In this document: in pieces, positions 1-6,483 of the stretch
Layout: every line of letters starts with the position of its first letter
Position numbering within the stretch: the first letter of the stretch is position 1
Source of the DNA: Feifania hominis
Lineage (GTDB): Bacteria; Bacillota; Clostridia; Oscillospirales; Feifaniaceae
DNA length: 9,345 nt
Direction: 5' to 3'
Assembly: GCF_014384765.1 (NCBI RefSeq)
Contig: NZ_JACRSP010000008.1
Coordinates: 1-9,345 of the forward strand
Notes under the pieces: model-generated
Database searches by the model: none
Seen by the model: the letters and a program-made list of their open reading frames with translations, nothing else
What the model was told of the DNA's origin: nothing
Translations under genes and position numbers: made by a program

Positions 1-49
1 TGGTTGCGAGAGAAGGATTCGAACCCTCACAAGCAGAGTCAGAGTCTAC
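1..49 (-). tRNA. 3' portion of tRNA-Gln (anticodon CUG), 5' half absent
   Basis: Read on the minus strand, this segment folds as the 3' part of a tRNA. The anticodon stem is GTAGA/TCTGC around the 7-nt loop CTCTGAC, giving anticodon CTG (glutamine, codon CAG). A 4-nt variable loop follows, then a T arm GAGGG/CCTTC enclosing TTCGAAT, the acceptor 3' strand TCTCGCA, discriminator A and an encoded CCA at bases 1-3. The matching acceptor 5' strand (TGCGAGA) and a D arm should lie at about bases 50-75 and are not there; the sequence instead becomes AT-rich. The gene is therefore truncated at its 5' side and should not give a functional tRNA. The most economical reading is the displaced 3' end left by integration into a tRNA-Gln gene. 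A decayed tRNA remnant is the alternative. Confidence 0.72.
1..49. other. Probable prophage attachment site (att) in tRNA-Gln 3' end
   Basis: Tyrosine integrases often recombine within the anticodon-to-3'-end part of tRNA genes, restoring the whole tRNA at one end of the element and leaving a 3' fragment at the other. Here a leftward tRNA 3' fragment lies at the edge of a region holding phage late genes. By that logic, chromosome should lie left of base 1 and the prophage to the right, with an intact tRNA-Gln(CUG) carrying the same 3' sequence at the far right end, outside this window. No integrase is visible here, and the exact core cannot be set without the other end. Confidence 0.5.
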
Positions 50-304
50 CCTCCGCTTCACAAAAACCCTTGTTTTTCTAAGGAAGAAAGCACTTTAAAA
101 ATCGCACTGACATTAATACTTACATAAATACAGACTACTATTCTTCCTGTCTATGTACGTGATAACCTCAAGCTCATCCATACTAACACAATAGATTCTA
201 TAAAACAACCCTTAACAATCAACAAAACACAACCAAATAATATGGAAAAATTTAGCGCAATATGGTATATTGTAGCCAAAGCTAGAATAAGGAGGGCAAC
301 GTTC
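50..304. other. AT-rich gap between the tRNA fragment and the first gene
   Basis: This stretch is clearly more AT-rich than the rest of the window, with many A and T runs. A small inverted repeat, AAAAAC (62-67) with GTTTTT (72-77), lies just inside the tRNA fragment and could be incidental or part of an integrase-binding region. No gene is supported before base 305: the in-frame ATG at 242 lacks a ribosome binding site. A weak promoter candidate is listed separately. Confidence 0.5.
243..271 (+). promoter_or_regulatory. Weak sigma-A-like promoter candidate
   Basis: A TGGAAA hexamer at 243-248 is followed after 17 bases by TATATT at 266-271, about 34 bases before the ATG at 305. The spacing is right, but both boxes are imperfect and the surrounding DNA is AT-rich, so chance matches are easy. 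If real, it would drive the two small rightward genes independently of the phage late operon, as expected for genes expressed in the lysogen. Confidence 0.3.
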
Positions 305-712
305 ATGATCTGCCAAAAGTGCGGCAAAGAATTCAAGGGAACCATCACTGTTATCTGCCCTCAATGTATTCGTGAGCAGGAACAGGAAGCTATGGGAATT
401 TCTAAAACACAGGCAAGTACATACGGCGAATGCAGACTTTGCGGCAAGGTCTCAAATGAGCTCCTTAACGGTGTCTGCCAAAACTGTATCACGACATATC
501 ACCTTACCAATCAGGGAAAAGAAGACGATGCTCTCGCAAGGCAGCTTGCCGCAGAAGAAAGGTGGAAAAAAAAGAGGTTTCGCATCTATCTGATGCTTAT
601 CTGCATCAATTCACTGGTTCTCGCAATTTTTCGATTTGGATTATCCGCAGCCGGATTGTGCGCCGTCGCCGACATTCTTATTGTCAGAGCGTTGAAAAAT
701 AAAAACTCATGA
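305..712 (+). CDS. Double zinc-ribbon protein with C-terminal membrane segments
   Basis: A 135-aa protein of unknown function. Two short CxxC...CxxC zinc ribbons are visible: Cys3/Cys6 with Cys18/Cys21, and Cys43/Cys46 with Cys58/Cys61. A charged stretch (about 72-93, rich in Glu, Lys and Arg) leads into two hydrophobic segments at about 94-109 and 112-129 that could form a hairpin in the membrane, with a basic tail. The N-terminus would then lie in the cytoplasm. The start at 305 is chosen because AAGGAGGG lies at 289-296 just upstream; the longer reading from 242 adds 21 residues without a ribosome binding site. The gene sits 53 bases before the next membrane-protein gene on the same strand, probably as one transcript, and opposes the phage late operon. 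Its place next to the presumed attachment site suggests a cargo or lysogenic-conversion gene. No specific family is recognised beyond the zinc-ribbon pattern. Confidence 0.75.
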   Translation: MICQKCGKEFKGTITVICPQCIREQEQEAMGISKTQASTYGECRLCGKVSNELLNGVCQNCITTYHLTNQGKEDDALARQLAAEERWKKKRFRIYLMLICINSLVLAIFRFGLSAAGLCAVADILIVRALKNKNS

Positions 713-765
713 CATGCTACATTAGATCAACGTTAATGCCAATCTGATGAAAGAGGCAATTAAAA

Positions 766-1140
766 ATGGAAAAGGGAGTGGTTCTTTTCGTGAAAGATAA
801 ACTGGTTGGCGCTCTTGGCGGCCTGGGTCTTGTGCTCTGGTATCTGATTGGCCTCGTGTTGCTGTGCATACCGCTGTATTTTCTCAATCTGCCTTTCTGG
901 GCGGATGCTTTGATCATCCTTGCCATCCTCTATCTACGCGGCATCGGTGACGTCTTAACATTCGTGGTTTGGATATGGGCTTTCTTATCTGTCCTTAAAA
1001 TGCCGCTTAACAGGGTGTCCATTGTCTTTTATGTGACATTCGCCATTTTCTGCTTTACGTCGATATTGCCCGTAATTGTCAATTTGGTGATTTCCATAGT
1101 GCAAGCTTTCAAAGAGTGCTATATGAAAAGAAAGAGCTGA
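766..1140 (+). CDS. Small multi-pass membrane protein, unknown function
   Basis: A 124-aa, very hydrophobic protein. After a short polar N-terminus with two lysines (about residues 1-12), hydrophobic segments are visible at about 13-40, 45-58, 62-77 and 84-112, so three or four membrane helices are likely, ending in a basic tail (KRKS). The start is supported by GAAAGAGG at 749-756, nine bases before the ATG. It follows the zinc-ribbon membrane gene by 53 bases with no terminator between, so the two are probably co-expressed. A hairpin terminator follows directly after the stop. I recognise no catalytic motif or named family. Small membrane proteins at prophage ends include superinfection-exclusion and other lysogen-expressed proteins; that link is from position only. 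It lacks the small size and charged C-terminus of a typical holin and lies on the strand opposite the lysin. Confidence 0.7.
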   Translation: MEKGVVLFVKDKLVGALGGLGLVLWYLIGLVLLCIPLYFLNLPFWADALIILAILYLRGIGDVLTFVVWIWAFLSVLKMPLNRVSIVFYVTFAIFCFTSILPVIVNLVISIVQAFKECYMKRKS

Positions 1141-1151
1141 TCCCATTCCAC

Positions 1152-1184
1152 AAAAAGGCGGGGGCCACAAAGCCCCCGCCTTTC
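1152..1184. terminator. Bidirectional Rho-independent terminator
   Basis: A perfect 9-bp GC-rich stem, GGCGGGGGC (1157-1165) and GCCCCCGCC (1172-1180), encloses a 6-base loop (CACAAA). It is flanked by AAAAA (1152-1156) and TTT (1181-1183), which extend the stem and provide a T-tract in each direction. The tract is longer (five T) on the minus strand. The hairpin lies between the stop of the rightward membrane gene at 1140 and the stop of the leftward late operon at 1188, so it can end both convergent transcripts, most strongly the leftward one. Confidence 0.88.
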
Positions 1185-1187
1185 CCA

Positions 1188-4100
1188 TTACCACACCTTT
1201 TTACTCACTCCAAACAGCTCATAGAGTACACGCCTGCGCTCCTGCGACATCGCTGGCAGTGCCTTGTCGATGGCCTCTTTCTTTGCCCGGCTTGCCGAAT
1301 ACTGTGTACCATCCCCTTTCACATTTTTCTGCGCCTCATAGGCCGTGACAAACTGCCCCGCCGTGATACCAACGTTCATTGCCGTATCCGCGTTTCTGCG
1401 CATACTGTCAGACAGATAGGATAATTCAGGCACATAGGAGTCGACATATTCGCGGTATACCTGCTCCGCCTCCTCTTTTGTCCCCTTTGCAATGGCAATG
1501 ATCTCACGCCTGATATCGTCGATTTTCTTTTTCCTCTCAGCGTTGTCCGGCATACTCCCGAGCAGCTCTTTCTCCTGTTTACGCAACTCCGTGATCCGGC
1601 TGGCAGCCTTTGTATAAACAGACAGCTTTTTCTCCTCCGGCGTCACATAGCCACCCGGTATGCCCTCGACAAAATTCTTCGTCTTCGCCTCAGTCCGAAG
1701 CTCATCCATTTCTCTGTAAAACCGGCTTGTCACACCGCTTTGATACAACGGATCTGCAACGAACTGTTTTTCAATCGGCGAGACCAGAACCTTTTTGAGA
1801 ACGCCGCCCAATCCGCTCTGTTGTCCCGTCGTGGCCGGTAGAAGCGTGTCGCCGATCACTCCGGTATAACTCTTAATCAGATAATCAATCTGCTTGGGAG
1901 ACAGGTTGAACCAGTCCCCCAGCGCCTTGGCAATTTCCGATGTTGTGCTGTCGTACTGGTATCGAGGCTCCAAATCCTGCATACTCTCTGGCACGATGAC
2001 GCGTCCCGCAAAGTCTTTGTTGTCCCCACCCGGCATAACGGAGAGCAGCGGTTCAAACGCATTGTCCGTCAGCGGATTCGGCGGCAAAATATTTGTTTTC
2101 ACGCTGTCCGTCCAACCCTCGAATGCGCTCTCAAAGTCCTCTCCCTGTGCGAAACGGGCCGCCCTCTGAAAGAGCGCCACAAGAAGTATCCCATACTCCC
2201 GTGACTTCGGAATCTTGATAAAGCTCTTCGGGTATCCGTCCTCATCCCGGTCAAATGCGTTTGGAATCAGGTAGTACAAATCCTTTGTCCGATTGTCCAA
2301 ATCCTCATAATAGGGGTTGTCATCGTTTCCCGCAGCGCCGAGCAGTGCCGGAATGATATACTGAGACAAAGCCAGAGCGGCAACCCCGGTTCCTGCCGCC
2401 TTTGCCAGCGTCGACGTCGGTCGGTTTTTCAGTTGCCTTGCCATTTTGTCAAGCCCCTGCACACCAGCGTTGAAATACAGCACCCAGGAATCAATGGCCT
2501 TTCCCATTGGCCCCGACCGCGAAAAGTTGGTTGTCACATCAGCCGCCGCAGATATAGCGCGCTTTCTTCCATCCGGTGTGTCGCCGAATTTGTCGATCGC
2601 GTTGAGGTATTCAGCGAACCTTGTGACGGTCTCCGAACCCTCGTTGAGCGCTGCCATGCCGTCCCAGACTTTCTTTGCCGACCGTTTGACAATCCCGCCC
2701 GGATCACTGCTCTTTACGTACCCCTTTTCCGCATTGAAAAATCCAGAACCTCTTCCGCCGAGCGCCTGAAAGGTCTGCCATTCCGGCGAGTTGTCCATCA
2801 TTTTTTTTGCCGCTCTCAAGATGTTTTCAGAAAATTTCCCCGGGTTGTTGGCGATGGAATGAGCATATCCCGTCTGCGCATCTTTTATAGAATTGCGTAG
2901 CGCGAAAAATGGGTTGTGGCCCGTAATAAGTGATTTCATCGGGGTTGTAACAGTTCTGCCAACCCTTGTGCCCGTACCGTATTTCCGGTTGAACAGATCA
3001 TTTACCGCATCATAGGTTTGTTTTGTCACATTGATGGTGATCGGCTCCCCGTTCTCAAACGCCGTGAGTTGATATGTGCCGTTTTTCAGTGCTCTCACTG
3101 TGTCCGCAAGCTCCAGCTCCCCGGTCTCGAGCAGTGCGTTCACACTCAAATCTGACGGTGTTCCCACGATCCGGCCGTACTTGCTTCCACTTGGACTGTT
3201 CTTTACAAATTGCGCGAGTTCAAGCAAAAGCGCATTCTTTCGTGCCGCACGCACGATCTGGTTGAGCCTCTTCGCAAATGCGTCCCTCATGTCCATGATC
3301 GGCGACGTGTCCCCGGTCGCCGTCTTTATAACAGAGGCTACGCGGGTGTTGAAATCGTCGTCTGCATATACGCCTGTGCTCTGGCTGAGATGATCCTGTT
3401 TTCCCTCCCGGTAAGTTGGAATATAGTTCGGGTAAAGCTCTTTGAGATAGGTGTAAATGTCCTGTGCAACAAGACCGCTGCCTACAGCCCACTCCTGCAT
3501 GAACTGATCCCAATACTGGTTGATCTGATCCCGATACTGTGAAAAATTCGGGTGCTCTGCCTCAAGACGCGCTGCCTCTATGGCGCTCTCCTGCCCCGTT
3601 ACAGCAAGAACCGGTTTGCCCCGCGCATCCCTGTTGATGTTATTCAGGTGCTCCATATACTGCTGAAATGCTGCGCGCTCCCCGTCTGGAATCTGAGAGA
3701 ATACCTCATCAAAAGATGGTCCTATGATATTTCCGTCAATATCAGAAAGCCCCTTTTGCAGCAGAAAATCAACCGTCTGACCGGCCTGCCGCACCAGCTG
3801 TACATAGTCTTCCATTGTCGCCGCCCCGGCATTTGTGCGGCGCTGATCTTTCGACGCGCGTTCAAGCTCGGCCTGCCCGCTGACAAGCTGAGAATAGAGG
3901 TATCGTCCAGCAGGCCTGACCTTATTTCTGTAAAGCTGTGCCGCCCGCTGCCATATGCTCTTTTTTTCTTGCGGCAGATTCTCTGTTGCTCCCTGCGTCT
4001 GTGCCTGTAATACCTCTACATCTCCCTCGTCTCGAACTGAATCCTGTGATCTCCCGGACAGGGCTTGCTGTGTTTCGGCCTGCCCACCAATACTTCTGCC

Positions 4101-6464
4101 GTTTCCCTGACCTCCCTGCTGCGAAAGCAAGCTGTCCCGATAGGCCGCCGCTTCATCGTAGTCGGTGAAAGTGGGCAGTGACTTGAGCTGCTCCCTTGTG
4201 TAGCCGGGATAAGAACCGGCTCTTCGTGCCACCTCCGCCGGGCTGTCGCCATTGTGAACGAAGAATACCACGTCCGGCGTTCCCCACTCCGCTTTCCAGT
4301 TCTCCGCGTAAGCCGGGTTAAAATCCATACGAGCTACCGGGACAAAGCCGAGCTGCATGTATTTGTCGGCAAGGTTGTTTAAGTTATCCGCCACATAGCA
4401 GTCGAGCTTGTTGCCCCCGTTTGCTATGGCAGTGATTAACAGGTCTCTGACTGCTTTCGGTGTATGGTTTTTCCTGTTTTTAAACACGCCGGTGATGTTC
4501 CCGTCCGGCTCCACTGCGACGCCCGCTGTCCTGTCCTGCGAGAGCATTGTTTTTGTCCCGCTCTCGTCGAGCTGCTGCGCCGTGTGCCCGTCCACAAAGC
4601 CGCCGTATATATTACTGCGTCTCGCCTCATCCAGCGCCAATGAAAAAGAGGCGTTGTCGCCGGTGCTGTCCTCCAGCCCCAGATCGGCAAAGCCTCTTTC
4701 ATTCATGATCTGTCTTGTCTCAGGGTCGATCAGCTCCACTCGATGAGAAAGTCCAGCGTCTCTTCGTCCGGCACCCCACCCGCTCGACATTTCCGGATAT
4801 GCGGCCCGTCTACCGGATCGCTGAGATATTCCTGATTGAGAATTTCCGTTGCTGTCCTGTTGTCGTTCCTGAGCCACTCCATATACCCCGCCGACTCGTT
4901 CGTCAGCGTATCCCGGTACGGCCGTGTGCTCGGTCGCCAGACCCGTTTCTCCTGCTCCATTCCGCAACCCTCCATTATTGTTATTATAATCCAATCCGCC
5001 GCTCTGTTCAAGCGCGTTCTGCGCTGTTGCAGTTCTTCTCCCGGTGAAAAGATTTCTCCCGGCACTGACCACATTGAGTCCACCAAATGAGAGCGCCGAT
5101 GACGCCGCCGTATCGGCAAGCCGGTCGCGCACCTCGTCTTTGTCATAGGCCCACTTCCCAGTTTCAAGCTTTGACGCAAGCTGTGCCCCCGCGATGGTTG
5201 AGCCCTCCTGCGCCACCTCCTGCGCGGTCTCTCCGGCAATGTCCACCCCACGGCGCAGCAGCTCTTCCCCGATTTTCTGCGCTGTGCTCTTTGTCGCGCT
5301 GTTCCTTGCCAGTGTGCGGAATGATTTGAGCAGCTGGTCGGTCTGTACAAACTCAAGAGCCGAGTTCACTGTACCTACACCGAGCGCAATCTTTTTGGCC
5401 GTCTCATGGGAAATGCCGTTTTGCACCATTTCGTCATATGCAAGACCTGCCTCTATTTCAAAATTCTGCTTGGTGCTTCCCGCCTGTATGGCAGCAGCTA
5501 CTGCTGCCGGTACTGTGATAACCTCCTCTGGCAAAACATTGAGACCTGGTGCCTGCCCTGAGAGCGCTGCGACCCCAATGCCGCTCGTCACAAGTGCAAG
5601 TGTCTCGGGATCGGTAATCTGCCGCGCCTGCTGCCCAATCAGTGAAGCGGCCCCCGAAATCGCCTCCTGCCCCCAGCCGTTGGAAATGTATTTGTACCTG
5701 TCACTCTCCAGAATTTCTCTGTACTTATCCGCCTCATCCGGCAGACCCATCATCCGATTGAACATCTCCTGCCCATATCGTGCGTTGTAGTAGCCCCTCT
5801 CGGCACTGAGTCCGGTCAAGTCGCCGAGATTTGCATCCCGGTATCCGGCGTCAAGCAGCTGCTGATGCTCACGCTGCTGCGCTTCATCCAGCTCCTTATT
5901 CAGAGCTTTCAGCCTTGGCTGATACTGGCTGTACTGTGCAGCGAGCTTCATAATCTCATCCGCCGAGGCTCGATCCTGTGCCATGCCCGGCGCGCCGCGG
6001 AGCATGATCTGTTCCAAAACAGGTCCGCTGTACTGCTTGACGTTTTCCAGTTCAAAGTTGATCTCTTCGCTGCTGCGCTGTTCTCCCCGTGTCTGATCGA
6101 ACAGAGCAGAGAGATCGGGCGTCTGTTCACGCTGTTTGGGCTTTGACGAAAATCCGTCAAGCGTGGGACTGCCGGTTGTGGTAATCACAGGCGTCTTCTG
6201 TTGTGTATTGTCTGCACCCAGTCGTCTCTGCGCTGCTTCCATGGTCTTTGCCGCCTCATAGGTCGGCAAGGCGGGACGATTGAGCCCCACCGGCTGCGCA
6301 AAGAAACCTGCACGGGTTTGTTTCTCCTGTGAAGCCTGCTGTCTGTAGTCGTAATTCTCTATGGCCGAGCGAACCTTGCTGCGATCAAAAGTCTGTCCGA
6401 CCCCGATCGTGTTTTTGCTGTCATATTGCGCTATGGCCTTTTTTACCTTGTTCGGGTCAAACAT
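1188..6464 (-). CDS. Large phage polyvalent protein with GNAT-like domain and LPD38-type region
   Basis: A 1758-aa protein resembling the large 'polyvalent' proteins of phages, which combine effector-like domains on one chain and are thought to be packaged and enter the cell with the DNA. Order seen: a duplicated FDxxKVxxAIxxYD motif (2-15 and 26-39); a polar, charged helical region (about 130-205); hydrophobic Ala/Gly-rich stretches (about 285-330 and 415-475); a Gly/Asn/Gln/Arg-rich linker (about 484-575); a GNAT-like domain (about 590-740) ending in a TPDVVFFVHNGD motif; a Gln/Gly-rich linker to about 835; a long helical region (about 835-1190); a hydrophobic patch (about 1355-1380); an LPD38-like region (about 1375-1585, with PPNPLTDN and SPKQIDYLIKSYTG); and a Lys/Glu-rich helical tail. 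The start at 6464 is chosen over 6512 because GAGAGGAG lies just upstream and the longer form overlaps the preceding gene. It lies 19 bases after that gene and is the last gene of the operon. The LPD38 and GNAT calls come from remembered family patterns, not a search. Confidence 0.8.
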   Translation of the reverse strand: MFDPNKVKKAIAQYDSKNTIGVGQTFDRSKVRSAIENYDYRQQASQEKQTRAGFFAQPVGLNRPALPTYEAAKTMEAAQRRLGADNTQQKTPVITTTGSPTLDGFSSKPKQREQTPDLSALFDQTRGEQRSSEEINFELENVKQYSGPVLEQIMLRGAPGMAQDRASADEIMKLAAQYSQYQPRLKALNKELDEAQQREHQQLLDAGYRDANLGDLTGLSAERGYYNARYGQEMFNRMMGLPDEADKYREILESDRYKYISNGWGQEAISGAASLIGQQARQITDPETLALVTSGIGVAALSGQAPGLNVLPEEVITVPAAVAAAIQAGSTKQNFEIEAGLAYDEMVQNGISHETAKKIALGVGTVNSALEFVQTDQLLKSFRTLARNSATKSTAQKIGEELLRRGVDIAGETAQEVAQEGSTIAGAQLASKLETGKWAYDKDEVRDRLADTAASSALSFGGLNVVSAGRNLFTGRRTATAQNALEQSGGLDYNNNNGGLRNGAGETGLATEHTAVPGYADERVGGVYGVAQERQQDSNGNSQSGISQRSGRRAAYPEMSSGWGAGRRDAGLSHRVELIDPETRQIMNERGFADLGLEDSTGDNASFSLALDEARRSNIYGGFVDGHTAQQLDESGTKTMLSQDRTAGVAVEPDGNITGVFKNRKNHTPKAVRDLLITAIANGGNKLDCYVADNLNNLADKYMQLGFVPVARMDFNPAYAENWKAEWGTPDVVFFVHNGDSPAEVARRAGSYPGYTREQLKSLPTFTDYDEAAAYRDSLLSQQGGQGNGRSIGGQAETQQALSGRSQDSVRDEGDVEVLQAQTQGATENLPQEKKSIWQRAAQLYRNKVRPAGRYLYSQLVSGQAELERASKDQRRTNAGAATMEDYVQLVRQAGQTVDFLLQKGLSDIDGNIIGPSFDEVFSQIPDGERAAFQQYMEHLNNINRDARGKPVLAVTGQESAIEAARLEAEHPNFSQYRDQINQYWDQFMQEWAVGSGLVAQDIYTYLKELYPNYIPTYREGKQDHLSQSTGVYADDDFNTRVASVIKTATGDTSPIMDMRDAFAKRLNQIVRAARKNALLLELAQFVKNSPSGSKYGRIVGTPSDLSVNALLETGELELADTVRALKNGTYQLTAFENGEPITINVTKQTYDAVNDLFNRKYGTGTRVGRTVTTPMKSLITGHNPFFALRNSIKDAQTGYAHSIANNPGKFSENILRAAKKMMDNSPEWQTFQALGGRGSGFFNAEKGYVKSSDPGGIVKRSAKKVWDGMAALNEGSETVTRFAEYLNAIDKFGDTPDGRKRAISAAADVTTNFSRSGPMGKAIDSWVLYFNAGVQGLDKMARQLKNRPTSTLAKAAGTGVAALALSQYIIPALLGAAGNDDNPYYEDLDNRTKDLYYLIPNAFDRDEDGYPKSFIKIPKSREYGILLVALFQRAARFAQGEDFESAFEGWTDSVKTNILPPNPLTDNAFEPLLSVMPGGDNKDFAGRVIVPESMQDLEPRYQYDSTTSEIAKALGDWFNLSPKQIDYLIKSYTGVIGDTLLPATTGQQSGLGGVLKKVLVSPIEKQFVADPLYQSGVTSRFYREMDELRTEAKTKNFVEGIPGGYVTPEEKKLSVYTKAASRITELRKQEKELLGSMPDNAERKKKIDDIRREIIAIAKGTKEEAEQVYREYVDSYVPELSYLSDSMRRNADTAMNVGITAGQFVTAYEAQKNVKGDGTQYSASRAKKEAIDKALPAMSQERRRVLYELFGVSKKVW
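1710..2342 (-). other. LPD38-like domain coding segment
   Basis: This part of the large gene (about residues 1375-1585) carries features I associate with large polyvalent protein-associated domain 38. These are an NPYYEDLD/KDLYYLIP stretch, a conserved FIKIPKSREYGIL segment, PPNPLTDN, RYQYDSTTSEIAKALG and SPKQIDYLIKSYTG. The domain is known from phage polyvalent proteins; its biochemical role is not established to my knowledge. A hydrophobic segment (KAAGTGVAALALSQYIIPAL) lies directly before it. Confidence 0.65.
4245..4697 (-). other. GNAT-like domain coding segment
   Basis: Residues about 590-740 of the large protein match a pattern common in phage head-associated and polyvalent proteins. 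A strand AGVAVEPDGNITGVFKN is followed by a helix (DLLITAIANGG), KLDCY, a helix ending in LGFVPVAR, and TPDVVFFVHNGD. The order strand, helix, strand, helix, 'GF' resembles GNAT acyltransferases. The acetyl-CoA loop normally written Q/RxxGxG/A reads NHTPKAV here and lacks the glycines, so activity is uncertain. Confidence 0.5.
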
Positions 6465-6483
6465 GGTCTGCTCTCCTCTCTCA

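Noticed and set aside
62..77. AAAAAC/GTTTTT inverted repeat beside the tRNA fragment
   Set aside because: It is too short and AT-rich to call a terminator or integrase arm site; noted only in the gap description.
151..348. 65-codon hydrophobic minus-strand frame near the left end
   Set aside because: It overlaps the zinc-ribbon gene antisense over its start and first codons. The hydrophobicity follows from AT-rich DNA, and the zinc-ribbon gene has clear motifs and a strong ribosome binding site.
4974..4996. Short AT-rich run inside the polyvalent gene, considered as an insertion or tandem repeat
   Set aside because: It encodes a run of Asn codons in a Gly/Asn-rich linker; the frame is intact and no repeat boundary is seen.
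4730..5356. 208-codon minus-strand frame overlapping the polyvalent gene
   Set aside because: It lies out of frame inside a continuous longer gene and has an Arg/Ser-rich composition typical of a shadow frame.
5194..5790. 198-codon open frame on the plus strand
   Set aside because: It is antisense to the polyvalent gene, whose protein is coherent across the whole segment. No domain or ribosome binding site supports the plus-strand reading.
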